A stretch of DNA of 64,000 nucleotides from Paramylibacter ulvae. GTDB taxonomy: Bacteria; Pseudomonadota; Alphaproteobacteria; Rhodobacterales; Rhodobacteraceae. The notes below the pieces were generated by a model. That model was not told the origin of the DNA. It did not search any database and was given only the letters and a program-made list of their open reading frames with translations. Position numbers and translations under genes: made by a program. Shown piece by piece: positions 1 through 8,376 of the stretch (position 1 is the first letter of the stretch; each line of letters starts with the position of its first letter). The stretch spans positions 124,001 through 188,000 of the forward strand of contig NZ_BMZF01000002.1 in NCBI RefSeq assembly GCF_014652655.1, written 5' to 3'.

Positions 1-1
1 A

Positions 2-637
2 ACATTGACCGGAACGGTGCGCATTGGCGCCACCGATGGTTTGTCAAATTTTGTGTTGCCACAGGTTTGCACAGCAATCACCAAAACATATCCCGCACTG
101 AACATCCAAATTTTGACACTGCCCCCTGTGTTTAACCTGACCAAGCGCGAGGCCGACATGGCAATCATGGTGACACCACCCAAAATGGGGCGGTTATTAT
201 CGGAAAAAATCACGGATTATCATCTGCATCTGGCAGCACATCGCGATTATTTGAAAACGCATGGTGCAATCACAGATGTGAAAGAATTGAAAAATCACCA
301 CACGGTTGGATATATCCCCGATCTGGTTTTTGACCCAAGTGTCGATTATCACAGCGAAATTTTCCCTGAACGCACGCCGAACTTGTCATCAAATAGTGTT
401 GCGGTGCAAATGCAATTGGTGCGCCAAGGCGGTGGGATCAGCGTTATTCATGATTTTGTGCTGCCCTATTTTAAAGATTTCGAACGATTTCTGGTGGATG
501 AAATATCCCTGACCCGTTCGTTTTATATGGTGCGCCTACGAGATGACCAAACCAATGATCGCCTGAATCGTATCGCCGCATTACTAATGGATGGGGTCAA
601 GTCCGAGGTCGCCCAGCTGGAATCATTAATCTTGTAA
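2..637 (+). CDS. LysR-family transcriptional regulator, C-terminal part
   Basis: Partial gene whose N-terminal helix-turn-helix lies left of the window; the frame is open from base 2 to the TAA at 635-637. The visible 211 residues read as a LysR substrate-binding domain: it opens with the usual TGTVRIGATDG strand, has KREADMAIMV (the READ/DIA-like ligand-domain motif) and a late QGGGISVIHDFV segment. It would bind a small effector and regulate a nearby or divergent gene that cannot be seen. The stop is about 157 bases before aceA, and the last codons overlap the first TTGTAAAA element of the aceA upstream region. The target is unknown. Confidence 0.85.
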   Translation, partial: TLTGTVRIGATDGLSNFVLPQVCTAITKTYPALNIQILTLPPVFNLTKREADMAIMVTPPKMGRLLSEKITDYHLHLAAHRDYLKTHGAITDVKELKNHHTVGYIPDLVFDPSVDYHSEIFPERTPNLSSNSVAVQMQLVRQGGGISVIHDFVLPYFKDFERFLVDEISLTRSFYMVRLRDDQTNDRLNRIAALLMDGVKSEVAQLESLIL

Positions 638-779
638 AAATTGCTTGTCACAGTTTTTACAAATTTACAGCATTCCTTTTACAATTCCTCCACAGCGTAA
701 CACGATATTAACGCCAAATTCGGCGAAAATGCGTGATTGTATACTGTTGTATGCTAACCAAGGGGCAGTCATTTTACAA
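632..779 (+). promoter_or_regulatory. Probable operator region of aceA with repeated TTTTACAA elements
   Basis: The element TTTTACAA occurs at 655-662, 677-684 and 772-779, and inverted (TTGTAAAA) at 632-639. At 656-671 the arrangement is a tandem TTTACAAA-TTTACAGC. The same tandem arrangement lies in front of the ScfR-type regulator at 4420-4435. This is a good candidate binding site for that regulator on the isocitrate lyase promoter. The last copy lies 15 bases before the aceA start. Confidence 0.55.
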
Positions 780-794
780 CACATGGAGGCTGAC

Positions 795-2378
795 ATGCCC
801 TTTGACAAAGACATCGAATCAATCACTGACTTACGCGACACCGCAGGTGGTTCTTGGAATTCAATCGACCCAAGCAATGTTGCACGTATGCGTTTACAAA
901 ACCGCTTCAAAACCGGCTTGGATATTGCACAATACACAGCCGACGTTATGCGCGAAGACATGGATGCATATGACGCTGATTCATCTCAGTACACACAATC
1001 TTTGGGTTGCTGGCATGGTTTCATCGGTCAGCAAAAAATGATCGCGATCAAAAAACATTTTGGCACAACGAAACGCAAATACCTGTATTTGTCAGGTTGG
1101 ATGATCGCCGCGTTGCGTTCTGAATTTGGCCCATTGCCAGATCAATCCATGCACGAGAAAACATCTGTTCCTGCCTTGATCGAAGAATTGTACACATTCT
1201 TGCGCCAAGCAGACGCACGTGAATTGGGTGGATTGTTTCGCGATTTGGACGCCGCACCAGATGCCGCTGCACGCGCAGAAGTACAATCAAAAATCGACAA
1301 TTTCCAAACACATGTTGTGCCAATCATCGCCGACATCGACGCTGGTTTTGGTAACGCAGAAGCAACATACCTGTTGGCCAAGAAAATGATCGAAGCGGGT
1401 GCCTGTGCATTGCAAATCGAAAACCAAGTTTCCGATGAAAAACAATGTGGCCACCAAGACGGTAAAGTGACCGTTCCACACGAAGATTTCTTGCAAAAAA
1501 TCCGTGCATGTCGTCACGCATTTTTGGAACTGGGCATCGACAACGGTATCATCGTTGCACGTACAGACAGCCTGGGCGCTGGCCTGACCAAACAAATCGC
1601 TTATTCAACAGAAGCGGGCGATTTGGGCGATCAATACAACAGCTTCCTTGATTGCGAAGAAGTGACCGTAGACACAATGGGCGACAACGACGTTGTTATC
1701 AAACGCGACGGCAAATTGATGCGTCCAAAGCGTTTGCCTTCAAACCTGTTCCAATTCAAAGCAGGCACAGGCGAAGCACGTTGTGTCCTGGATTCAATCA
1801 CATCATTGCAAAATGGTGCAGACATGATCTGGATCGAAACAGAAAAACCGCATATCGCGCAAATCGGTGGCATGGTAAGCGAAATTCGTAAAACCGTTCC
1901 AAATGCGAAATTGGTTTACAACAACTCGCCATCATTCAACTGGACGCTGAACTTCCGTCAGCAAGTGTTCGACGCATGGACAGAAGAAGGCCGCGATGTA
2001 TCCGCATATGATCGTGCGAACCTGATGTCATCTGCATATGACGCATCAGAATTGTCAGCAGAGGCAGACAAGCGCATTCAAACATTCCAAGCGGATTCAT
2101 CACGCGAAGCGGGTATTTTCCATCACCTAATCACATTGCCAACGTACCATACTGCGGCATTGTCCACAGATAACTTGGCCAAAGAATACTTTGGTGATGC
2201 GGGTATGCTTGGTTATGTGGCGGGCGTTCAGCGTAAAGAAATCCGCCAAGGAATCGCATGTGTGAAACACCAAAATATGTCTGGTTCAGACATGGGTGAC
2301 GATCACAAAGAATACTTTGCTGGTGAAGCGGCGCTGAAAGCGGGCGGTAAAGACAACACAATGAACCAATTCGGCTAA
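795..2378 (+). CDS. aceA: Isocitrate lyase
   Basis: Cleaves isocitrate to glyoxylate and succinate, the first step of the glyoxylate shunt used for growth on acetate and fatty acids. The 527-residue length fits the long isocitrate lyase subgroup rather than the roughly 430-residue E. coli type. The signature KQCGH lies at residues 216-220, with Cys218 as catalytic cysteine, inside the stretch ENQVSDEKQCGHQDGK. The frame is open further upstream, but ATG 795 is preceded by GGAGG at 785-789 with 5-base spacing, so this start is preferred. A strong hairpin terminator follows at 2403. The upstream repeats shared with the ScfR-type regulator gene suggest acyl-CoA-responsive control. Confidence 0.95.
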   Translation: MPFDKDIESITDLRDTAGGSWNSIDPSNVARMRLQNRFKTGLDIAQYTADVMREDMDAYDADSSQYTQSLGCWHGFIGQQKMIAIKKHFGTTKRKYLYLSGWMIAALRSEFGPLPDQSMHEKTSVPALIEELYTFLRQADARELGGLFRDLDAAPDAAARAEVQSKIDNFQTHVVPIIADIDAGFGNAEATYLLAKKMIEAGACALQIENQVSDEKQCGHQDGKVTVPHEDFLQKIRACRHAFLELGIDNGIIVARTDSLGAGLTKQIAYSTEAGDLGDQYNSFLDCEEVTVDTMGDNDVVIKRDGKLMRPKRLPSNLFQFKAGTGEARCVLDSITSLQNGADMIWIETEKPHIAQIGGMVSEIRKTVPNAKLVYNNSPSFNWTLNFRQQVFDAWTEEGRDVSAYDRANLMSSAYDASELSAEADKRIQTFQADSSREAGIFHHLITLPTYHTAALSTDNLAKEYFGDAGMLGYVAGVQRKEIRQGIACVKHQNMSGSDMGDDHKEYFAGEAALKAGGKDNTMNQFG

Positions 2379-2402
2379 TCCTAACATTGGCTGATTGACA
2401 TG

Positions 2403-2430
2403 GGCTCGCGGGGAAACCTGCGGGCCTTTT
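2403..2430 (+). terminator. Rho-independent terminator of aceA
   Basis: GGCTCGCGGG (2403-2412) pairs with CCTGCGGGCC (2417-2426) over 10 base pairs including two G-U pairs, around a GAAA loop, and is followed by TTTT. It lies 24 bases after the aceA stop. Confidence 0.85.
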
Positions 2431-2521
2431 ACTTGGCGAATTGTTGCCGCTTGAAATTGACCGCCCTTGCGGCACTGCGCTCTTTGGTTAGTGTTTTGAA
2501 AAAACAACCAAAGGAAATTCG

Positions 2522-3001
2522 ATGCAGTCCTTTTCACGCCGCACCACGCTCACACTTTGTCTTGCTGCACTGGCCAGTTGTGGTGGCTCGAAACCCAAGG
2601 CGAAACCGCCAGTGGTCGATAATATTCCACTTTATCCAAATGAAACACCCGAGCTGCGCCGCTTGATCAACAAATACGCCGAAATCTATGATGTGCCTGT
2701 GGGGCTGGTGCACCGTGTTGTAAAACGCGAAAGCACCCATAACCCCGCTGCGATCAATCGCCCATATTACGGATTGATGCAAATCCTGCCAGCCACCGCG
2801 AAATCCATGGGATATTCGGGTTCCCCGCAAGGATTGCTGGATGCAGAAACCAACCTGAAATATTCCGTGAAATATTTGCGCGGTGCATGGTTATTATCAG
2901 ACGGAAGTTTTGATACCGCCGTTAAATGGTATTCACGCGGATATTATTACGAGGCAAAACGCCGTGGTATGTTGGTGGAAACGGGTTTGCGTTCGCAATA
3001 A
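2522..3001 (+). CDS. Lytic transglycosylase lipoprotein (SLT domain)
   Basis: Small murein-cleaving enzyme, 159 residues. It starts with a basic stretch, a hydrophobic segment and the lipobox LASC (cysteine near residue 20), so it should be lipid-anchored. The SLT fold follows: the catalytic glutamate is Glu70 in KRESTHNPAA, then GLMQILPATAK and a Tyr-rich C-terminal helix (WYSRGYYYEAKRR). AAAGGA lies just before ATG 2522. It follows the aceA terminator and converges on the regulator gene with only 3 bases between stops. Such short SLT lipoproteins are common in Rhodobacterales. Its part in cell-wall turnover is inferred from the family. Confidence 0.9.
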   Translation: MQSFSRRTTLTLCLAALASCGGSKPKAKPPVVDNIPLYPNETPELRRLINKYAEIYDVPVGLVHRVVKRESTHNPAAINRPYYGLMQILPATAKSMGYSGSPQGLLDAETNLKYSVKYLRGAWLLSDGSFDTAVKWYSRGYYYEAKRRGMLVETGLRSQ

Positions 3002-3004
3002 CCT

Positions 3005-4408
3005 TTATTGAAAATCAAACACGCTTAACCCCGTCACCATTTCATCCAATCCCAATGGGCGGGTGATCGGTGGTTCGGCGCGCGATAAACATGCGCTGCG
3101 CTCACACAAACGACAGGCGGGACCGACCAGCACCTTGTTCCCCGAACCAAATACGGTTTGATCCTGAAATTCCGCATCAAGCCCCAGCAAAAATGCGGTA
3201 AAACGTGGCCGCTCGCTTAACCCCAATTTAGGGCCTTTGATTGCCTTGCTGAGCGTGATGTATTGCTGGCCATTTGGCATTTCAACATTGTCTTTGATGG
3301 TCATGCGCGTTTGTGCAAATGCTGCGTAAACACCCAGTTTCGGACAGGCGCCACCAAATTCTGTATGAGGATAGCCCATCGCACCGCCGCGGCGCAACAC
3401 GTTGCCCGCATGATCGGTTTCCATGAAAAAGAATGGCAAACCTTCCATATCTTTGCGCTGCAATGTGGTGGCACGATGTGCTGCCTGTGAAAATGAAACG
3501 GCAAAGCGGCTGGCGAGTTGATCAATTTCATATTTTCCACGCAGCGCCACGCGCCAAAACGCCTGATAGGGCATCATGATCGCTTGTGCCCCGTAACGCG
3601 CCAAATGGAATCGCGCCAAACGCTGTGCCTCGGCACTTTTTAGGTTCAGGCGTTTCATGTCTTCGTCAATTGCATCGCGCAGGACAATCATCGCTGCCTC
3701 CATCGCGACCTGTTCGACCTGATCAAAACTGCTGAGCCGATCGGCGATGAACAAACGCATGGTGTGTTTGTCAAAACGACGGAGCAGGTTTGGCATTACC
3801 TCTGATGGGACAAATTGCACCGCAATCCCGTGTTCGCGCTTGAACCAGTTTACCAAATTCGCCAGCAACAATGGCCCGTGTCCAATTTCCTTGGCGAATG
3901 CTTCTGCGGCCTCATCCGTGAAAGGGTAATAATTGGCGCGGGTTTCAACGGCCTCGTTAAATTCATCTGATGGCAAGCGCGCCTGATCAAGGCTGGTTAA
4001 TTTACCCTCTTGCGCCAACAGATCCTTAAGATCGGTCAGCCGTTCTTGGGATTCGCGATAAGCGCGGTACAGTTTTATGACACCATTGGCCGCATTCGGC
4101 GCGGCCTCTGCCACCTCGAACAACTCTTCGGTTCCAGGAAGTTCACCGGCCAGCAATGCATCGGCAAATACTTCTTTTAATTCGGGTACTGCCCCGCCCG
4201 CATCGGTTTTCAATTCTTCCAAATTCAAATCATATTGGCCGCTGAGTTTCAGCAGTAATTGCACCGTCAACGGGCGCTGGTTGCGTTCAATCAGGTTCAG
4301 ATAACTGGGCGAAATCCCAATTTCCTTGGCCATCGCCGTTTGGCTCAGCCCCAAAGAATTACGCAGTCGGCGAATACGGGGGCCAGCAAAGACCTTTTGT
4401 TCGGCCAT
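3005..4408 (-). CDS. XRE-family ScfR/RamB-like acyl-CoA-responsive regulator
   Basis: 467 residues. Residues 8-62 form an XRE helix-turn-helix (RRLRNSLGLSQTAMAKEIGI). A long IrrE-N-terminal-like middle domain follows; where peptidases have HExxH this protein reads VAMEAAM, so it looks like a sensor and not a protease. The C-terminal region has a cysteine cluster (PACRLCERSACLSR) typical of the DUF2083/ScfR group. Known members (RamB of Corynebacterium, PccR of Rhodobacter) control acetate or propionate assimilation genes including isocitrate lyase. Its closeness to aceA and the shared tandem TTTACAAA upstream of both make it the likely aceA regulator with autoregulation. This link is inferred. 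Confidence 0.88.
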   Translation of the reverse strand: MAEQKVFAGPRIRRLRNSLGLSQTAMAKEIGISPSYLNLIERNQRPLTVQLLLKLSGQYDLNLEELKTDAGGAVPELKEVFADALLAGELPGTEELFEVAEAAPNAANGVIKLYRAYRESQERLTDLKDLLAQEGKLTSLDQARLPSDEFNEAVETRANYYPFTDEAAEAFAKEIGHGPLLLANLVNWFKREHGIAVQFVPSEVMPNLLRRFDKHTMRLFIADRLSSFDQVEQVAMEAAMIVLRDAIDEDMKRLNLKSAEAQRLARFHLARYGAQAIMMPYQAFWRVALRGKYEIDQLASRFAVSFSQAAHRATTLQRKDMEGLPFFFMETDHAGNVLRRGGAMGYPHTEFGGACPKLGVYAAFAQTRMTIKDNVEMPNGQQYITLSKAIKGPKLGLSERPRFTAFLLGLDAEFQDQTVFGSGNKVLVGPACRLCERSACLSRAEPPITRPLGLDEMVTGLSVFDFQ

Positions 4409-4418
4409 GACAGAATCC

Positions 4419-4466
4419 TTTTACAAATTTACAAAAACGATTTTTACAATCTTTTACAATATTACA
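4419..4466. promoter_or_regulatory. Tandem TTTACAAA repeats upstream of the ScfR-type regulator
   Basis: Two perfect TTTACAAA octamers lie head to tail at 4420-4435, with further TTTTACAA copies at 4442-4449 and 4452-4459 and a TTACA at 4462-4466. The block lies directly upstream of the minus-strand regulator gene and about 90 bases upstream of the plus-strand small gene at 4554. It matches the motif in front of aceA. From memory, the Rhodobacter PccR site is built of similar TTTGCAAA half-sites. Confidence 0.6.
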
Positions 4467-4553
4467 CGAAAAACACCATATAAAACATTGTTTTAGTCGC
4501 GGCATATCGCGATTCGTGTAAATCTTGTCACAGAAACTAGAAAGGACGAAGCC

Positions 4554-4769
4554 ATGTCTGCAGAAGTTAAAGAAACACCATCGGATAACACTGACCAAAC
4601 GGATCAAGCCATCCGTATGCTCGCAAACGATTTACACCGCCTGAACCAATCGGTTGTACGCGCGGTCGAGGCTGGCGTGTCCGTGGAACTGATCCGTTCA
4701 TCACGCCACCACAATGGCGATGGCAACTGGGGCGATTTGTTAATCCCAGTAATTACCCGCAAAGAATAA
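4554..4769 (+). CDS. Small acidic conserved-looking protein of unknown function
   Basis: 71 residues. AAAGGA at 4541-4546 gives well-spaced ribosome binding for ATG 4554, and a strong terminator follows 43 bases after the stop, so the gene looks real and monocistronic. The N-terminus is rich in Glu, Asp and Thr; an amphipathic helix (AIRMLANDLHRLNQSVVRAVEAGVSVELIRS) makes up the middle; the end is SRHHNGDGNWGDLLIPVITRKE. No signal peptide or membrane segment. It starts divergently from the ScfR-type regulator and shares its upstream repeat block, so it may be under the same control. I do not recognise the family. Confidence 0.75.
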   Translation: MSAEVKETPSDNTDQTDQAIRMLANDLHRLNQSVVRAVEAGVSVELIRSSRHHNGDGNWGDLLIPVITRKE

Positions 4770-4812
4770 GAATACTTCGAGCCGGAATCGGAAACTGTTG
4801 TTCGAAGCAATT

Positions 4813-4845
4813 GACCCCAGTGGAAACGCTGGGGTCTTTTATTTT
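4813..4845 (+). terminator. Rho-independent terminator after the small gene
   Basis: GACCCCAGTG (4813-4822) pairs with CGCTGGGGTC (4827-4836) around GAAA, with one G-U pair, followed by TTTTATTTT. It isolates the small gene from the flippase gene. Confidence 0.9.
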
Positions 4846-4979
4846 GATTGCCCAGAACCACCATTATTTCTATGGTTCCCGCAAAGACATATTATAGACG
4901 TATATTTTTAAGACCATTTCGCACATCATGGCAAAATGACTTGGTGATGCGAATTTAACTTTATTGACGAAAGCCGATT

Positions 4980-6398
4980 ATGCTGCGCTCAATTCTTTTG
5001 ATTTTTTCGGGCAATGCGTTTGGCTCGGTGATGTTGCTGGTGCGTAATTTGTTAATTGCCCGCCTGATCAGTGTCGAAGATTACGGTGTGGCGGCGACAT
5101 TTGCCGTAACCATGGCCGTAATTGAAATGCTGACCACGATCGGGCTTCATCTGTTGGTGGTTCAGGCCGAAGACGGCGGCGATCCAGATGTTCAGGCCGG
5201 TTTGCAGGGGTTTCATTTGCTGCGCAGCGTTCTGTCCGCGCTCGTTTTATTTTTCAGCGCGGGATTTATTTCGGCATATCTAGAGGTGCCAGAAATCGCT
5301 TGGGCATATCGCACATTGGCGTTGCTGCCGTTGATATATGGGTTTTACCATTTCGATGTGTATCGCATGCAACGGCGGATGAATTATCTGCCCGAGATCC
5401 TCAGCCATACATCATCCGCGTTTTTCGCCGTGATCGTGGTTTTGCCGCTCTATTATATATTCGGTGATTTTCGCGTGATGCTGTTTTCGATATTGTTGCA
5501 AGACATCGTGATGGTCGGTGCATCGCATTATTTAGCCGAGCGCGCCTATCGTTTGTCGCTGGACAAAGCGTTGATTAAACGCGCATTGCTGTTTGGCTGG
5601 CCGCTGTTGATCAATAACATTCTGATGATTGGGGTTTTTCACGGCGAAAAAATAATTGTGGTGAGCGAATTTGGTATTGCCAGTTTTGCGCTCATTGCAT
5701 TGGGTTACACATTAACACAGGCACCAACACAGTTATTATCGAAAACTGTGACCTCGTTTTTTGTGCCCCAGTTATCGTCGCGCAAAAATCAAGACGACGA
5801 ATTTTCCCATATGTCGATGGCGTTTTTTCAATGCCAATTTATTCTTGCGGCCTGTTTCACATTGGGCGTGGTTGTAGTGGGGCCGTTCATGTTGGTTCTG
5901 CTGTTTGGTGACAAATACGCAGACCTGATCCCGCTGTTTATCTGGTTGGCGTTGTTGCAAGGGATTGCAATGGTCAAAATCGCCAGTACACAAATTTCCA
6001 TTGCGCGCGCGTTCACTGGCAATGGCATGTGGGCCAATGTGGTGCGCGTGATTGCCCTGCCGTTTGCGTGGTATTACGCAAGCGTCACGGGCGAGGTCGT
6101 CACCGTGTTATGGATCGGGATTATTGGCGAAATCTTTAGCATGATCACATCACTATATATAATGTACAGACAGGTGAAAATTTCGATGCGTGCGATTTGG
6201 GTGCCGATGGGTTTGATGTTTTTGGCTATGGGCATGGCGATGGAATTCGCGCTGCAACAAACCGACATTTCCGATTATCACAACATTTTGTCACTGCCCG
6301 TGCTGGCGATGGCGGGTATCATCGTGGCATTGGTTTTTGTATCGAAAGATTTGCGCAGATATTTGGCAGCGCGTAATATCGTAAGTTATCAGGAATAA
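4980..6398 (+). CDS. Wzx-like polysaccharide flippase (MOP superfamily)
   Basis: 472 residues with 12-14 hydrophobic segments across the whole length. The N-terminus (SGNAFGSVMLLVRNLLIARLISVEDYGVAATF) is the classic opening of oligosaccharide flippases of the Wzx/RfbX type: a helix, then L(I/L)ARLLSxxDYGxxA. Members move undecaprenyl-linked repeat units, or whole lipid-linked sugars, across the inner membrane. The polymerase/ligase-like gene follows 12 bases later, so the two form an operon. The substrate is unknown; the nearby beta-helix and split glycosyltransferase genes suggest an exported polysaccharide. Start ATG 4980 has no strong ribosome binding site. Confidence 0.88.
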   Translation: MLRSILLIFSGNAFGSVMLLVRNLLIARLISVEDYGVAATFAVTMAVIEMLTTIGLHLLVVQAEDGGDPDVQAGLQGFHLLRSVLSALVLFFSAGFISAYLEVPEIAWAYRTLALLPLIYGFYHFDVYRMQRRMNYLPEILSHTSSAFFAVIVVLPLYYIFGDFRVMLFSILLQDIVMVGASHYLAERAYRLSLDKALIKRALLFGWPLLINNILMIGVFHGEKIIVVSEFGIASFALIALGYTLTQAPTQLLSKTVTSFFVPQLSSRKNQDDEFSHMSMAFFQCQFILAACFTLGVVVVGPFMLVLLFGDKYADLIPLFIWLALLQGIAMVKIASTQISIARAFTGNGMWANVVRVIALPFAWYYASVTGEVVTVLWIGIIGEIFSMITSLYIMYRQVKISMRAIWVPMGLMFLAMGMAMEFALQQTDISDYHNILSLPVLAMAGIIVALVFVSKDLRRYLAARNIVSYQE

Positions 6399-6410
6399 CG
6401 GATTGCATCG

Positions 6411-7907
6411 ATGACAGATGTCATTTTTACACGGACTCGCACCAAACCTGTGGAATTGCCACAGGGTGATACAGCTGTGCGTTCGGGTAAAAAATGGCCT
6501 GCACTGCCGGTATTTTTATATTTACTGTTCATCGCTCTGCCGTTCATGTTTGATATTGGAACGTTATCCATGACGTTTTTGCGGGTGATCCTGTTGGTCA
6601 TGATTATCCCGTTATATGTCCGTTTGGCCTTGGGAAAATATGGCAGGGTCAATTTGGTCGACATCCTCTTTTTCCTTTATATCATTTGGGCGGGTTTGTG
6701 CTTGCAGATTAACAACCCAGATCGTGCCGTGGAATTTTTGGGATCGAACGCGCTTGATTTTCTGGGCGGGTATATGTTGACCCGCGCCTATATCCGTAAT
6801 CGCGAGGAATATATCGCGTTTCAGCGCATGTTGATTGTGATGGTGGTCTGCACCGTGCCCTTTGCTATTTATGAAGCGATCACCGCCACCGCTCCGATCA
6901 CCGAAATAATCAACAAAATCCCAGGATTCAAAAGCCATCCAGATTTCTGGAATATCATTAATGAGCGGCGCATGGGAATTATGCGCACACAGGTGATTTT
7001 CCAGCACCCGATTCATTATGGCCTGTTTTGTTCCACAATTTTTGCGTTGGCATATGTGGGAACCAAAGGGATTTATTCCGATACAAAACGTATCTTTATC
7101 TGTTGTGCCATTGGGTTGGGCGTTGTTTTGTCTGTATCCAGTGCACCGCTGCTGGGCATTGCGTTTCAATGTGGGTTGATTGCATGGGCGCTTATTTTTC
7201 GTGATGTACCGCGCCGCTGGTTGATCCTGACCACACTATTTGTGGTCTGTTATGTTGTGGTTGATTTGTTATCAAACCGCACCCCGATCAAGGTTTTGAT
7301 CAGCTATCTGACTTTTTCCGCCCATTCGGGATATTGGCGCGTGTTGATTTTTGAATGGGGCGTTGTGAACGTTATCAACAATCCAATCTTTGGAATCGGG
7401 TTAAATGATTGGGTGCGCCCATCATGGATGCATGACGATAGCGTCGATAATTTCTGGCTGTTGAATGCAATGCGTTATGGGATCCCCGGTTTGATCCTTA
7501 TTTCTGTACCGTATTTCTACGCACTGTTTCGTATTGGGCTTCGCAATTTCGATGGTGACCGTGAATTGTGGTTGCTACGACGTGGTTGGGTAATGAGCTT
7601 TGCTGGCATGACGTTTGCATTATGCACGGTGCATATTTGGGAAACGGTATATTCGTTTACGTTCCTATTGTTTGGGGCAGGCATGTGGATGATGACGGCC
7701 AAACCAAAGGGCAGCGTTGATAAGCCGCTGCGCGATAACAGTGGTTATCACCGCGCCAACACCCCACAAACGGATGTAAGCCGCGCCGATCACGGATATT
7801 CACGCCATGCAGGTGGAAAAACAGCGGATAATCCGGTTACCACCCGTGCCAGTGAAACGCCATTTGCGCGTAAGAATCTGAAAAACACCGCACGAAAACA
7901 GCGTTAG
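6411..7907 (+). CDS. O-antigen polymerase/ligase-like membrane protein
   Basis: 498 residues. About ten hydrophobic helices lie between residues 30 and 430, with a large loop containing a histidine and Arg-rich segment (ERRMGIMRTQVIFQHPIHYGLF) and a periplasmic-type loop with FGIGLNDWVRPSWMHDDSVDNFW. This layout, and the GIGxN pattern followed by a Trp/His/Asp-rich motif, is typical of the Wzy_C/O-antigen ligase superfamily. The last 70 or so residues are hydrophilic and low in complexity, likely cytoplasmic. Next to the flippase it most likely polymerises or ligates repeat units; polymerase and ligase cannot be told apart by reading. Confidence 0.78.
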   Translation: MTDVIFTRTRTKPVELPQGDTAVRSGKKWPALPVFLYLLFIALPFMFDIGTLSMTFLRVILLVMIIPLYVRLALGKYGRVNLVDILFFLYIIWAGLCLQINNPDRAVEFLGSNALDFLGGYMLTRAYIRNREEYIAFQRMLIVMVVCTVPFAIYEAITATAPITEIINKIPGFKSHPDFWNIINERRMGIMRTQVIFQHPIHYGLFCSTIFALAYVGTKGIYSDTKRIFICCAIGLGVVLSVSSAPLLGIAFQCGLIAWALIFRDVPRRWLILTTLFVVCYVVVDLLSNRTPIKVLISYLTFSAHSGYWRVLIFEWGVVNVINNPIFGIGLNDWVRPSWMHDDSVDNFWLLNAMRYGIPGLILISVPYFYALFRIGLRNFDGDRELWLLRRGWVMSFAGMTFALCTVHIWETVYSFTFLLFGAGMWMMTAKPKGSVDKPLRDNSGYHRANTPQTDVSRADHGYSRHAGGKTADNPVTTRASETPFARKNLKNTARKQR

Positions 7908-7932
7908 GATATGATTCTCTACTTTTCTCAAC

Positions 7933-7948
7933 TGTGATTTTTATCACT
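7933..7948. promoter_or_regulatory. CRP/FNR-like palindrome TGTGA-N6-TCACT
   Basis: The sequence TGTGATTTTTATCACT matches the CRP-type consensus TGTGA-N6-TCACA in all positions but the last. It is 25 bases after the polymerase-like gene and 428 bases before the RTX beta-helix gene. Similar sites occur in other promoter regions of this window. Confidence 0.45.
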
Positions 7949-8177
7949 TTTTACTTGAAATAACTGTGATCTATTTGCAATTATTGGGATAAGCGCGGTT
8001 TGCGATATCATGCGTAAAATTGCGTTTTTGTACCATTATTGCCCCAAAAGCCAATATTTTGACTTTGAGCTAAGCAACTTGCCGCTTAGATTGCCATGCT
8101 TTGTTTATGGTTTGTTCAAAATTGCACTCATAAATATAGCAAATGATAACCTTTTGTAAACATTGGATAAAATTAAA

Positions 8178-8192
8178 GTGACCTTAAGTCAC
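8178..8192. promoter_or_regulatory. Perfect dyad GTGAC-CTTAA-GTCAC
   Basis: A 15-base perfect inverted repeat, 184 bases upstream of the RTX beta-helix start. It resembles the GTGA-TCAC sites but has seven instead of six bases between the half-sites. It could be an operator for another regulator. Confidence 0.35.
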
Positions 8193-8376
8193 CTTGATTC
8201 ACAGATACACAAATCGCGCATGATCAAAGTATTTCCAAGTAGATTCATAAACACAATTTAGGCATTTTCTTGCCCCAACAAAATGCAGCCTTTGATTGAG
8301 GGGTGTTTTGGAAACAGACCTTGTGTAGATAACTTTCGCAATAACACACGCAACAACAAACAAGGTGCTTACGGGA

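Larger units (their letters stand above)
7908..8376. other. AT-rich 469-base intergenic region before the RTX beta-helix gene
   Basis: No plausible gene. It is rich in A/T runs and holds two dyads annotated separately: a GTGA-N6-TCAC site at 7933-7948 and a GTGAC-N5-GTCAC site at 8178-8192. A long untranslated leader or complex promoter for the secreted beta-helix protein is the simplest reading. Confidence 0.6.
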
